Source: Cliona cf. orientalis
Taxonomy: Eukaryota; Porifera; Demospongiae; Clionaida; Clionaidae
Length of the DNA stretch: 64,000 nt
Reading direction: 5' to 3'
Assembly: GCA_963930775.1 (NCBI GenBank)
Contig: OZ005689.1
Span: 18,995,775-19,059,774 of the forward strand
The notes below the pieces were generated by a model. It worked only from the letters and a program-made list of their open reading frames with translations, ran no database searches and was not told where the DNA came from. Within the stretch, counting starts at the first letter, position 1. Every line of letters begins with the position of its first letter. This document shows positions 10,839 to 21,490 of this stretch, piece by piece. Position numbers and translations under genes: made by a program.

Positions 10839-10883
10839 AGAATAAATCCCATACGGAGGGTTTTCCCAAATCCGGTCACAAAT

Positions 10884-11862
10884 ACTGTGATCTGATTGGT
10901 TAAACTGAAGTATCTATCCTTCATAGAAAATTATGTAAGCTCTGTAGTGTAGAAAATCATGCAACTTTTCTTGCCTATGGCAAGGGTGTAGATGGGGGGG
11001 GGGGGGGGGGGTGGGGGCTTTAGCTCCCCCCTCTGTTTGAGCAATAATGCATATACTATGTATGGGATTGTTAAAGTTGGATGAAATTCTAGTTGTATTC
11101 ACTGTAACCATACTTGGATAGCCAAAAATGTGCAACATATAATTGCTGGAAATAGCTGATTTTAATGCATTTTTAAGGTTCTGGAAACAATAGGATCAAA
11201 ATTTTCTACGCGCTTTGCGTGCGTGCGTGCAGCTGTCACAAAGCCCCCCCCCCCCCCCCCCCCCCACTTTGAAAATATATATTGTGACCGGATCTGAGAA
11301 AACCCGACATATTTGTCAAACGAGCATATGGCGCAATGCACGTTTTTAGTGTATAAAAGCTGTCAGTTTATACTGTGACGGTGACAGGTGCTATTCCATA
11401 AATTTTCCTAGATAACTGAACCTGCAAAGCATACACAAGGAATGTGTGTAGAGTACATGTACCTGTGTGCTATGAACAGTACGTCAGTGGTCGTTTTAAT
11501 GATGGTAGGTTCCTAGCTTCCCTTTTACTTGGTGAATATCTTTCATGATGGTTTCTGATTATCTCTAGTTGGTTGTAGAGCACTTTACATGGTTCACACA
11601 AGTTGAACAGAGGCCCACCATACTGCTGCTGCCTATTCTTAGGGATATGCTCTACTTAACATCTATCACTTTGATGACGGTCATAGGGAGTAGTAATGTG
11701 TACATAGTGTTTCAATTGGAAGTAAACTTCGGCACGATACTCCCTCAAGCCAGGACACCCAGAGTACGATAGAAGAGAAGCGAGTTAAGCGTTGACCGTT
11801 GACCTTTATCCAACTGAACAGCCCCTTTTCTATAGACTGTACATCTGTCTGGAAATCATACG
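10884..11862. other. Gene-free stretch with G and C homopolymers and a MITE-end fragment
   Basis: A run of G at 10994-11011 and a run of C at 11242-11265 lie about 230 bp apart in mirror orientation, possibly the ends of a degenerate element. At 11284 GTGACCGGATCTGAGAAAAC matches AWWT-family termini, but no matching right end was found. No coding sequence supported. Confidence 0.5.
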
Positions 11863-12196
11863 CATAGTTGCCAAGTGTCCCGGTTTGGCCGGGACAGTCC
11901 CGGTTTTTGGCCCTATGTCCCGGTTGTGTCCCGGTTTACCTGATTTTGCAGCATTGTCCCGGAATCCAGCTCGATTGCACAAATGGAGGTGTGGCACAAG
12001 CATCAACTCAGTATACTATCGAATTTCAGTCCGTATATCTCGATGTTTAGTGGGTGTGGCACTACGTAATCGGCCGAAAGTGGGTGTGGTCATCCGAAAG
12101 TGGGCGTGATCAATAAAATTTCGCACGCACTTCGCGCGCATTAATTCTATATTGTTTGTTGTCCCGGTCTCTCCTCTCATAAACTTGGCAACTATG
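11863..12196. mobile_element. MITE with CATAGTTGCCAAGT ends
   Basis: CATAGTTGCCAAGT at 11863 is the inverted partner of ACTTGGCAACTATG, allowing one mismatch, ending at 12196. CATACG is present on both outer sides. The interior is rich in TCCCGG repeats (TGTCCCGGTTT four times). A diverged copy starts at 49354. CATACG also precedes the left end of that copy, so it may be part of the element rather than a target duplication. Confidence 0.65.
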
Positions 12197-12918
12197 CATA
12201 CGTCACACTTCCGTCCTCCGTCGTTAGTACCAAAAAGGGGTCATATGTTGGAGGGCGCAGTGCTCTTTCCAGGGACATAATTAAGTTCATCTGTGGATAC
12301 AACACTCTGATTGTTACAATATCTTCCAATACACCTGGAAAGTGATACTTCACTTGATTACAAATTCTCACTACCTGTTTTAGAGTTAATAGTAGTTATG
12401 TCAGCAAGTTCTGTTGCAGATAGACTTGACATGGTTCCCCTAGTTTGTTCCATACTGTTAGAATCACCTGAACATTATTAAATTTACTTTAGGTGGTAGT
12501 TGGGGGGGATAATTTGTTGATAAAAGTCGCTGAGTCATACTAACCATTCCAGTGCTAGACAGGCCAGATGAAACGTTTGTGTGGCTACTTGATCCATTGA
12601 TTGTACTAGCGTTTTTCCGACAGTCTGTTAATAGTTGTTACGACTATGGGTAGGCGTTTGGGCTTCAGCTTGAAGTTCACGTTCTTCAGCATGCAAGAGC
12701 GCAATGGAGAGCTCTTTATAGAATGCAATTGAACCATTCTTGGAGACCACACGGTTGCAAGGCTTTGTCTTTTCTTTTGCTTTACAGAGGATTGCAGGTT
12801 GCTTGACAATAGTAATTATTTCTATTTTGCGCATGCCCAGAGGGCCATTGACGAGTTAGGCATGTAATTCAAAATTTGCGCGCATAAATTGAAATTCGTA
12901 TGTGCTGCAGAGAAAATT
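12197..12918. other. No supported gene
   Basis: AT-rich DNA with short open stretches on the minus strand only. It holds one copy of the TTGCAGGTTGCTTGACAAT motif (12792-12810), which recurs downstream at 14484 and 18245, and lies just upstream of the IS630-like transposase. Confidence 0.4.
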
Positions 12919-13879
12919 ATGCCAAGGTCGTATACAACAGATCTCCGCTGGCGAGCTGTGTGGCTGCACATAGCACACAGTCTTGATGTGACTGAAATTT
13001 CTCAACTGCTAGCCATATCCCCGAGTTCTGTATATAGGTATATCACACTATTTGAACAAACCGGTGACGTGAAGCCAAGGAGCTACCACCATGGGCCTCC
13101 AAAACTTTTGGGAGATATGGAACAATTGTTTATATTGAGAGTGATCACGTCTCATCCTGGGATTTATCTTAGTGAGATTCGCGCAAAACTTACCACCAAA
13201 TTTGGCGTGACCATGGACGTGTCGACTATCTGCAGGACTTTGAAATACATGGGCTGTACCCAGCAAGTGATACAGCGGATTTCACTACAGCGTAGTGATG
13301 AGGATCGAGCGAAGTTCATGGCGCAGGTTTCAATGTACGACCCATCCATGCTACTCTGGCTAGACGAAAATGGTTGTGATGGGCGTAACTGCAAGCGCAA
13401 GCGTGGTTACAACGTACGAGGCATGACACCGCAGGATCGACTACTTGTGCGAGGAACTCGATATTCGGCAATACCAATCATGTCCACCGAAGGCATTCAT
13501 GATATATTCCTACCGGAAGGAAACGTGAATGGTGATACCTTCGCAACATTTGTAAGGAGTTGCCTCTTACCAGTTTTGCAGCCCTTCAATTGGACAAACC
13601 CCCATTCTGTCGTCATTTTAGACAATGCATCCATACATACATCATGTTGATGTTATTTCAGAAATCACTGAGGATCAAGCAGGTGCTAAGCTGTTGTTTC
13701 TCCCCCTGTATTCACCCGACCTTAATCCTGTAGAGGAAGTATTTAGTAAAGTGAAAGGTATTATGAAGAATGACGCACTTTTTCAAGTGACCAACGTTCC
13801 AAGAGCATTGCTCACACTTTCATTTGCAATGGTGACAAAAGAAGATTGTCTTTCATACATCACTCATTCAGGTTATTAA
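12919..13879 (+). pseudogene. IS630/Tc1-like DDE transposase, broken by one 4-bp slip
   Basis: ATG at 12919 gives MPRSYTTDLRWRAVWLH, an N-terminal helix-turn-helix (ISQLLAISPSSVYRYI), a linker and a second DNA-binding region (VTMDVSTICRTLKYMG). The DDE domain follows: WLDENGCD (first Asp, codon 13363), VVILDNASIH (second Asp, 13621), and, after a frameshift, LPLYSPDLNPVEEVF (Glu, about 35-36 residues after the second Asp). The frame is lost where ACAT occurs twice (13635-13642); one fewer unit would restore it. The protein would be about 318 residues, near full length for the superfamily, and no other lesion is visible. It is therefore a young copy or a sequencing/assembly slip. Terminal inverted repeats were not identified with confidence. 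Confidence 0.85.
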
Positions 13880-15204
13880 CTCAATGCTACAGTACTGAAA
13901 TCGAAGACTGTAATTTACTATAATATGTAGCTATGTCCATTTCTATCACTGTATCTTCCATTGCTCGACTTGAAGTAGACGGTTTCCAGAAGTACTAAGT
14001 TCTTGAGGTTCTTGGTTGGGTAAATAGATACAAATCCGCATAGCAAGTACGCTAGAGGCCACCGTGAGATCCACCTACCGGGCAGCCATACTCCCAGAAC
14101 TCTGACTCTGATGATGTTGTGGCATCTACCATCATGGCTACCGCAGACGCGGACAAGCCACACCCACAACTGAACTGTATATAATATTATAGCTAGTGTT
14201 GTATATTGCTTGTATCATTATTGCCCTGAAGAAGACTGCAGTATAGCAGTCGAAACTGTAGGCAAGAATATTATTATTCAATTCTGCCAGTGTTGGTGTA
14301 ACAAGAATGAGCGTACTTGCTATGTGGATTTGTAAAAGAATAGAGTGCGCTATATTGATCCGGAATGATAGCATCATGAACCCATGTGCACGTTTATGAC
14401 GCACACTTGTGTAAAAGTGGGCGCAGCCGACCAACATGAGATTGAAAATCAAGAGTGAAATATGGAAGGTGCTATACTGAAGAATGCAGGTTGGTTGACA
14501 ATTTCAACAATCCCCATGTTTGATGCATGCGCAAAAGTCAAGCACACGTGCATGTGGCGCGCGCACGCACACCAAAATTTCCATGATATGCATGTACGTG
14601 TAGTACTCTGTCAGATCGAGTCCAAGTCGTCGAAAATGGCGGAGAGTAATGGTTGCAATGTTTCTGTGACTGAACAATGGGTCCGTGTCTTCCAACAGGC
14701 AAGTCAGGACTGGAAGACAGCTGGTCACGATCACCCCTCTTCCTCCAGGCTATCATCCCCCGCGCGTTACCCATGTTCAGCCAGGTTCTCAGTCGAAAGG
14801 AGCTAGTGCGGCGTTGAACTTTAGACCCACCTCCGATCCAGTCGTTTCCAACTCCAAGTCTCACAGTGTAGTCACACAACGACAAGGACAGAACAAGCGT
14901 ACTTGCTATGCGCATTTGTATCTATTTGGGCGGCTCATAACCTCCTGGTACTATTCATGCATTAATTTGTATTTCTTTGTTGTCAATAATTATGTGTAGT
15001 TTCTTGGTAATATTTATTCCTATAATTTCAATTCAATCACACCATTCAGTTTGTACCATTCAGCTATTCCTTTATTGGTCTAGTCAGTCAGCGTTTTACA
15101 TTTTTGTATCAAAACCAAGCCACTTCTGCCTTGTGTCACCCTGCTTATTGCTATAAAGCTTGCATAATAAGATCTACATTACCATATTATTATAGTTGCA
15201 ATAA
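13880..15204. other. No supported gene; repeat fragments
   Basis: Contains a hairpin with CTGAAGAAGACTGC...GCAGTCGAAAC (14226-14257), of the kind found near ends of some retroelements, a second ATGCAGGTTGGTTGACAAT motif (14484), and an unconvincing ATG-led frame at 14636 (MAESNGCNVSVTEQW) with a GC-type donor-like CAG|GCAAGT. None is strong enough for a gene call. Confidence 0.4.
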
Positions 15205-15314
15205 ATGATCTGATTGGTCACTCAGAAGTCTGAGGCTGTAGCATCCCAAGCAAAGTGAAGTAAAACAGTGGACCTACAACTGACCTACAATACTTTACAA
15301 TACCTGCATTTACC
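15205..15314 (+). repeat. Dispersed repeat, copy 1 (partner at 17993)
   Basis: TGATCTGATTGGTCACTCAG and following GTAGCATCCCAAGCAAAGTG blocks recur in the same order and orientation at 17993-18110 with about 15-20 percent visible differences. The two copies bracket the MITE and the large inverted repeat between them. Confidence 0.65.
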
Positions 15315-15318
15315 ATAT

Positions 15319-15978
15319 GTGACAGGATTTGGGAAAACCCTCCATAAGGGATGTGCACCCGATTCGCGCAATGCACATTTTTAGTAGCTCAGGTCGAAAT
15401 TTGTCAAAGTCCAGATTTTGTCATATACATGTCGAACAACCCTTCTTCAAACTGTTGCCGTCATCTATGGAAGTTAGTTGTGCTATACAAAGGCAAAATA
15501 AGCCTTCGTTTTGACCCACCTAGTCAGCACAGCTGCCGTACCCGGAGCCCGTTGCTATGGGCGCTAATTAGAATTCCCTATATAGATTCATCAAAGTACT
15601 GTAAGGTCGCTCACCTTTTAAGCTTCTTAGGCATCAAAGAACAATTGGCTATCATATTGGACGACGAAATTTGACTCTTGCTCAATCTTTACGTTCATTT
15701 GGAACGGCCCCGCCCAGGGCCATCTAATTGATTTCCGGGTCATGCGTAGTATGCAGAAACGCCATACGCGTGCATGGCAACGCCTTTAGAAAGTAATTTC
15801 TCGATTATTGGGGGTGTGGCGCGATCACAAACAAAGCGCTCTATCTCCACAATGAAGCGCGCAATCGGCCTAAGACTTTGAATGCGGGTTAGCTCTATGG
15901 TAGAGCTTATCAACCACACATCAAACTCAGTTTTCAGAAAAAAATCCCATACGGAGGGTTTTCCCCAAATCCGGTCAC
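15319..15978 (-). mobile_element. AWWT-family MITE, copy C
   Basis: 660 bp with ends GTGACAGGATTTGGGAAAAC and the inverted GGTTTTCCCCAAATCCGGTC(AC), flanked by ATAT at 15315-15318 and 15979-15982. The minus-strand short frame is preserved with substitutions (RWPWAGPFQMNVKIEQESNF), and the donor-like AAAAGGTGAGC is present although two in-frame TAA codons precede it. Confidence 0.9.
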
Positions 15979-15995
15979 ATATACTGTACCCTCGT

Positions 15996-17607
15996 GCAGC
16001 CGTTAAGCCAGCGGTCCAATTGTTGCAGATCCAGGAAGTGCATCCGGTGGCACATTCCAGTGCATGCAATTTTTGCCGTTTTTTTATCTATTTTTCTTAC
16101 TTGCTCTATCTAGGCCATCTTTCACTTCTAGGACTCCAAACAAAGACCAGAAGACAGAGGAACTCTTCTACTTTCTGCACGTTCAACCCGGAGACATTCA
16201 TGAGCTCCGCGGCAAGCGCTTTTGTGCATGCTATTCGCAAACGCTCACAAAAAGTGCCTCGCGTAAAAAGTGGTACGTTTTGGTTCCCCTGGATGGATTC
16301 CCATGATTCAAGCACCATTTGATAGCTCTTCTGTTGCTCTACAATATAAGACTGGAACGAAGTTTTTCCATCGAGCGGTTCCAGAGTTACACGGCATCAA
16401 AAATCAGAAAATTTCAGTACAACCGCGTGGTATTTTCCATATCTTCTCGAAGGTTTATAGAGTCTGCCCAAGAATAAATCGTAAATGACAAGAAAAAGAG
16501 TATTCCTTGTGTACTGCCAAGCTTCTAGGGAGGAGGCATCATCCAGATGGAAGGATTTCTTTCTCTATAGTCAAGTAAGCATATCTGAATGTTGGCCACA
16601 GAGAATAACATTATCATGACAAAGCGTGTGTGAGGCGAGTGTATCAGCAGAAGTCCAGGGATGGGGGTGAGCCTTACCAGTGTACATCAGAGGATGAGCC
16701 TGTGTTAAAGCAGCTCACATCAAAAGCTGAAACTAGTCCTAGTCTCGCGTGCCAGGCTGGGGACAAGACTAGCTGAAAACCCCGAGCGTATACTTGCAAC
16801 CGTGGGAGATAGCTAGTACTTAACTAGTGTTTTTATCTGCGTCTCTCCCTCCCTCCTTCTCTCCCACTGTCTCTGTCTCTTTCCCTCTCCCCCTCTCTCG
16901 CTCTCTCTCACCCTGACCCCATGTAGGTACACAATAGGTGATGTTCCCGGCTGTGATCAGATTACCAAGTATATGAAGAGAGTGCTTTCTGTCAACAATA
17001 GCTGTGATGATGGAATAGGAGACTGATTGTGAAAGCTCCAACAACTTTCAGCAAAACTTCAAGATGGCCTTTGATAGCTAGCAGCAACATAGCTAGAGCT
17101 TGTGCTATATTTAATGTCATTGATTTGTATGTCATTGGTTTGTATGTAAACGTACACAGTAAAATAAAAATTTTTGTACTATTTTTAACAGCGTGTAACT
17201 TTGGAACCGCTCAATGGAAAAACTTCATTCCAGTCTTATATAGTAGAGCAACAGAAGAGCTATTGAATGGTGCTTGAATCATGGGAATCCATCCAGGGGA
17301 ACCAAAACGTACCACTTTTTGCGCGAGGCACTTTTTGTGAGCGCTTGCTAGTAGCATGCACAAAAGCGCTTGCCGCGGAGCTCATAAATGTCTCCGGGTT
17401 ATGGGACTTGAACGAGCAGAAAGTAGAAGAGTTCCTCTGTCTTCTGGTCTTTGTATGGAGTCCTAGAAGTGAAAGATGGCGTAGATAGAACAAGTAAGAA
17501 AATAGATAAAAAACGGCAAAAATTGCATGCACTGAAATGTGCCACCGGATGCACTTCCTGGATCTGCAACGCTTGTACGTGTTTTGGACAGCTGGCTTAA
17601 CGACTGC
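15996..17607. mobile_element. Large foldback: 400-bp inverted arms around an 800-bp spacer
   Basis: The left arm (15996-16393) and right arm (17192-17607) are inverted copies, sharing for example TTAAGCCAGC, GTGCCACCGGATGCACTTCC, TTGCCGCGGAGCTCA and CAACAGAAGAGCTAT. The right arm carries a few extra bases. The spacer holds a long CT-rich tract (16847-16912) followed by CCATGTAG and a 33-codon open stretch to TGA at 17024 (VPGCDQITKYMKRVLSVNN), which resembles a terminal exon but has no supported partner exon. It begins 18 bp after MITE copy C. TACTGTACCCTCG at 15983 and CGAGGGTACGGTA near 17970 suggest a wider enclosing element. Confidence 0.75.
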
Positions 17608-17992
17608 GTGAAAGAGGGCCCATGGGCGGTGCTCCTTACATTGGGCCAAGATTGGGGATGGGCCGATATTCGAGTATCAGTATTTATACGCGAAAGAGCG
17701 CCCATGATAGGGTTACCCTCGCTGGCTTCATAATTTGAATAGTAACAGCGGCTATTATTGATTTCAGCCTTTTTCAAGCACGGTTACCAATCCAGAGCAA
17801 GGGCGGCTGCAATACTTCACCGTAGGTCTTAGAGTGCAGCCTTATTACGTGGGCGTGGCTATGATCGCTAGCTATGTACATTCGTATATTTCTGCTGAAA
17901 CGTGGCATAAAGCTAGTGAGCCCAAAGTGGGGGGTGGGCCGACATTCCGTAGTGGGCCCTCTTTCGCGAGGGTACGGTAGTTGTACAAATAC

Positions 17993-18110
17993 TGTGATTT
18001 GATTGGTCACTCAGAGGCCCGACTGTAGCATCCTGAGTAAAGTAAAGTGAAATAGTGGATCTCCAAGTGACTGATCAGATTTCTGACCTACCTTACCCTA
18101 AAATACCTTA
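17993..18110 (+). repeat. Dispersed repeat, copy 2 (partner at 15205)
   Basis: Diverged direct copy of 15205-15314, beginning near TGTGATTTGATTGGTCACTC. Confidence 0.65.
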
Positions 18111-18604
18111 GAAAATTGTCACTCTGAAAAATGTTTCAAGTATGTTTGATGTCACAATCATGGAATAATGGCTAATACGCATGAGTTGTTCACAGTAATA
18201 AAGCTCACAGAAAATCTCATCTCCCTAGCTGTACGTACAGAGATTTGCAGGTTGGTTGAGAATTCAAGTATAGTGCATGCGTGCAAGCCTTGAACCTTGA
18301 ACCTATAAAGGAGTCAAAGACCTAAATCCAGTGGATGCAACATGTCTGTCACCGTAAATGATGCATGAATGTGGGGCGTGTTGGATGTGGCAGACAGGTA
18401 GTTACAATTACTCCCCTTCCTCCCGTTGCTGCATTTAAAGACCACCCTTCAATCCGATACTATGTGCTCATCTGGTGTCACCGTTCAGCCACTGTGCATT
18501 AGCTTATACCTGCTAATGTTCTCCAGCATTCTGGAATACCATGGCAAGTTGCTAGTAAACTAGGCAAGGAGGCAACGTACAAGGGAAAGAAAGCAGTCAA
18601 ATAG

Positions 18605-19048
18605 TTTACCCTTCGTAATGTTGATCCTACATTGATCATGTCATGTAGTGACCTCAAGACCACCTTTCACGACGATATTAAGTCCGGAGACTCTGATGTT
18701 GGCTATATGGTGAGAGCTGAGGTCATCAGAGTCCGGACAGAAGAAGATTTAAAAGAAATGGGGGGTGAGATAAGAAATAATCGGTGTACAACCCTCTAGT
18801 GTGATGGCCTGGTTGATGATGTGAGGGGCAAGTCCAATAAATCAAGTAAACCTGGACACAAAAGAAAGAACGCAGCATCTGATGAGGAATCAGATGATGA
18901 GGCAACTTCATGTCAGTCAACAAAGACACAGGAAAAGATGGATAATGAAATTAACCCTTTAAATGCGCACCCGGAAATGAAGGAATGCAGGTGGTGTCAC
19001 GTACACACGTGCGTTCTCACGAGATCGAGAGGGATGGGCAATTATTGA
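18605..19048 (+). pseudogene. Unrecognised coding remnant with charged tail
   Basis: One frame reads FTLRNVDPTLIMSCSDLKTT, then GDSDVGYMVRAEVIRVRTEE and LKEMGGEIRNNRCTTL, then a TAG at 18797, CDGLVDDVRGKSNKSSKPGH, and a Ser/Asp/Glu-rich, Lys-rich tail (ASDEESDDEATSC). The order of strand-like and helix-like segments ending in L-W-CDGL recalls N-terminal domains seen in repeat-encoded proteins of sponges and cnidarians, but I cannot name the family. The in-frame stop falls where a tryptophan would be expected. The reading is clearer to about 18975; the rest to the TGA/TAA near 19048 may be spurious. Confidence 0.45.
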
Positions 19049-19280
19049 CCTTTAGTGCAAGAAGCAAGCTCTCTGGGCAAGTTCATAAGCCAAGGTCTTC
19101 ATGTATGTGGTGTGCATGCTACCCGGCTGTCGCACAGTACTATGGGAGGCCTGATAGTTGACGGATCAATGTGCAGTACTGAAGTAACAAAGATCGCTAC
19201 CGTCTTGGTGGACGATGTTACAGAGGTAAGTGTAAGCACTTGTAGTCAGCCTGAAACTTACTACTGTGGCGTGTGGTTCA

Positions 19281-19911
19281 TCAGAGGTAGCATTCTGGAT
19301 TTGTTTTTGTGCGGTACAGCTCGAAGCATGGCACCACACACATGGGGAGGTCAGATTGCTTGCATTTGTAGGTAGCAGACGTCCGTCCATTGCCATTCTT
19401 CCTCCTGCAGACAACACAGTCGGGCTGTGATGGCCGTCCCAAAGGAGTGAGACCCACCTTTGCTGGAAAATGGCGTCCAGTGGGGCGAAACGATGGAGGA
19501 TTAGGGTTTGAATGTGGTCCACAGCAGTGCGGTTCTGAATCAACTGCATCCATCAACAGCTCCTTTGCTAGTTGGATCCTGAACTCCTTGAGTCTGCTGT
19601 CATCCTTCACATGGTATTGTCAGATACATAAGATGTAAGCGTTCTTTAATTATGGCCACTTCAATAAGATGGAAGAAAGCCCTCCTCCACCACTTTAGGG
19701 TACAGTGTGGAAATCCATAATAGGATAGGAGCTGATCTCCAGTGTCTACGCCTCCCTTGAACTCATTGTAGCATCCCACCACAACAGGCTTTCATACTTG
19801 CTCCACACCACCCTGTACTGCTTTGGTTTGTCGTTTGATGACAACAGAATTGTAGACTGTGGTAAGCATAGCCACTGAGCGCTTATCCATCCACTTTAGA
19901 GCCATCACATC
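19281..19911 (-). pseudogene. piggyBac-type transposase remnant, C-terminal half
   Basis: Reading leftward on the minus strand from about 19911: VMALKWMDKRSVAMLTTVYN, a TGA, then VVVGCYNEFKGGVDTGDQLL (the GGVD.xDQLL signature, with the last catalytic Asp region), SYYGFPHCTLKWWRRAFFHL and IEVAIIKER. A frameshift near 19605 leads to LKEFRIQLAKELL and finally a cysteine-rich domain DCVVCRRKNGNGRTSATYKC followed by PMCVVPCFELY, the zinc-binding C-terminus typical of piggyBac transposases. The N-terminal half, with the first catalytic Asp residues, is absent. The nearby plus-strand remnant 18605-19048 is probably unrelated. Confidence 0.85.
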
Positions 19912-20246
19912 AGGGGCGGATCCAGAACATCAAGTTGGGGGTCATATACTGAATAATCGCGCGCTTTGAAAATTTTGGCCATACCTATTTTCATGAAAAC
20001 CACGCCCACATCGTTACCGCGAACGAGACAAACAGCTCGAGATATCAATGGAACCCGACTTTCTCACCATACAAACAGGTTTTTAGCCATATTTTGTGTC
20101 AGATCAAGGTTCATTAGTTGAAAAAAGGGTGGTAAAGCTGGCTGCTTAGCCAAGCACTACTGCTATAGATATCAATTCTTTATATTATTACTATCCAGAA
20201 TGTAAACTGCCAGAGAGCATCCACAAGTGAACAATTTGTCCAAGAT
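19911..20246. other. hAT-type terminal motif, otherwise featureless
   Basis: CAGGGGCGGATCCAGAACAT at 19911 resembles the 5' end of common hAT-derived repeats in animals. No partner end was identified and the rest shows nothing supported. Confidence 0.35.
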
Positions 20247-21040
20247 ATGCGCAGACCCGACAGACGTACCCCGAGACGAGTGTTGGTGGATAAGACTTTT
20301 GCATTTATTGGGACTATCTGGAGTAAATACCAGTCGATGAATGAAAAAGATACGACGTAAGTATCACTGCACCATAATTACAAGTGTATATATATAATAG
20401 TTATCTGACAGTAATTGGGGTGCATAAGATGCATGCATGGTTGAATGCACCCCAATTACTGTCAGATAACTGTTTTGTTGGTAGTTGACCTCCATTCATC
20501 ATAGGCCTACTTTATGATGACCCACCCCCTTCCCATAGCCGGCAAATTGCCTATAAAAACTTTGGTTGCTAGGCAACTACCAACAAATATATAATTGTTG
20601 TGTGTACATGTACTTGTATGTCCAAAAGAATATTATTGTGTTGTATTATCTGTCCATAATTGTATATGCATCCACATGTACATGTACATGTACATGCCTA
20701 ATTTTGTATATTATATCGTATATATAGCCAATGCATTTTTCGTTCACTGCTCTCATTCTCAAAAATTTCTGTAATGCAAGGGTAGGCGTTTACCCAGCGA
20801 AAGTTTTTGGCTATACAGTACAGTACATTGTATGTATGTATGTATGTATATATGTATGTACATGTACGTACATGTATATAAATGTACAATGTCGTACATG
20901 TATGTATCTATCATGTGACAAAAGGCATATCCCACCCACATTCTTATACAGTAACAACATCATTGGCAATGGTCAATCATTACAGATCAGTTGTGGATGA
21001 GCAAAGTGCAGCAGATGAAGGGGATGTTGCTGAGTGGTAG
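20247..21040 (+). CDS. Possible small two-exon gene with a hairpin-bearing intron
   Basis: Exon 1 (20247-20356) starts at an ATG and reads MRRPDRRTPRRVLVDK and FAFIGTIWSKYQSMNEKDT, ending in phase 2 at a strong donor ACGAC|GTAAGTATC. Exon 2 (20986-21040) follows the acceptor CAATCATTACAG, resumes in the matching phase and reads SVVDEQSAADEGDVAEW before a TAG. The product would be 54 residues with a basic start and acidic end. Phase agreement and the good donor support splicing. No family is recognised, and the short length means chance cannot be excluded. The exon may also belong to a longer transcript. Confidence 0.3.
20399..20471. repeat. Perfect 27-bp hairpin with 19-nt loop
   Basis: 20399-20425 is exactly complementary to 20445-20471 (AGTTATCTGACAGTAATTGG... 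against its reverse complement). The loop contains GATGCATGCATG. It lies 43 bp after the candidate splice donor at 20357, so within the putative intron. Either a tiny MITE or an intronic small-RNA-type hairpin. Confidence 0.85.
20657..20910 (+). repeat. ACATGT / TGTA microsatellites
   Basis: Runs of ACATGTACATGTACATGTAC (near 20673-20695) and TGTATGTATGTATGTA (20827-20885) make this stretch low complexity. Apparent open frames here are simple-sequence artefacts. Confidence 0.8.
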
Positions 21041-21490
21041 TGACTCTAAAGATGACTTGGACACAGAATAATGCACATAGATCCAGTACTATATTACGGT
21101 CAATATTTCATGTCGCATCAAATGTAGACTCGTAATCCTTGTATGGGACGCCCACTGGATTTGGATACCTTCGTCTTATTTCCTTCATGTAATGGGATAA
21201 AAATTATAATAATTACAGCAATCATATTACAACTTACACTTACATTTATTATACAGGTGGGAATTATCTCCCGTACGTCAGCACGGTGTGTCCTGGCGGA
21301 TTTTCAGACAAGATATGGCTCATAGTTCCACAACGCAATATCCTTCAGTAGCCCCCATAAATTTCTGTAGAGAGGAAACTGCTTGGTAGCATTCCTCTGC
21401 TGAGCTTCCAACTAAAAAGCTGGGTGGATTGGTAACTATACAAGGTGAACAAAAGCATTGAGGGCATGGACCAGGACCACCTAGGACAAG
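21041..21490. other. No recognisable feature
   Basis: AT-rich; no conserved frame or repeat recognised. Confidence 0.4.

Larger units (their letters stand above)
9568..10879. mobile_element. Composite AWWT-family element carrying a captured gene fragment
   Basis: The outer ends are family terminal repeats: GTGACCAGATTTGGGAAAAC at 9568 and the inverted GGTTTTCCCAAATCCGGTCAC ending at 10879 (shown less its first base: GTTTTCCCAAATCCGGTCAC). AAAT flanks both outer sides (9564-9567 and 10880-10883), a clean 4-bp duplication for the whole 1,312-bp unit. Inside are a complete MITE (9568-10163), then AAAT and 671 bp of the DxMHD gene, then only the last roughly 38 bp of a second MITE end. The internal MITE/gene junction is identical to that at 4387/4388, so the cargo was taken from a locus like copy A. 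Confidence 0.85.

Noticed and set aside
14636-14800. ATG-led frame MAESNGCNVSVTEQW with possible GC donor
   Set aside because: No domain, no matching acceptor or second exon, and alternate frames are equally open.
20698-20941. Tyr/His/Val-rich frames on both strands
   Set aside because: Encoded by TGTA/TACA microsatellite sequence with no conserved composition.
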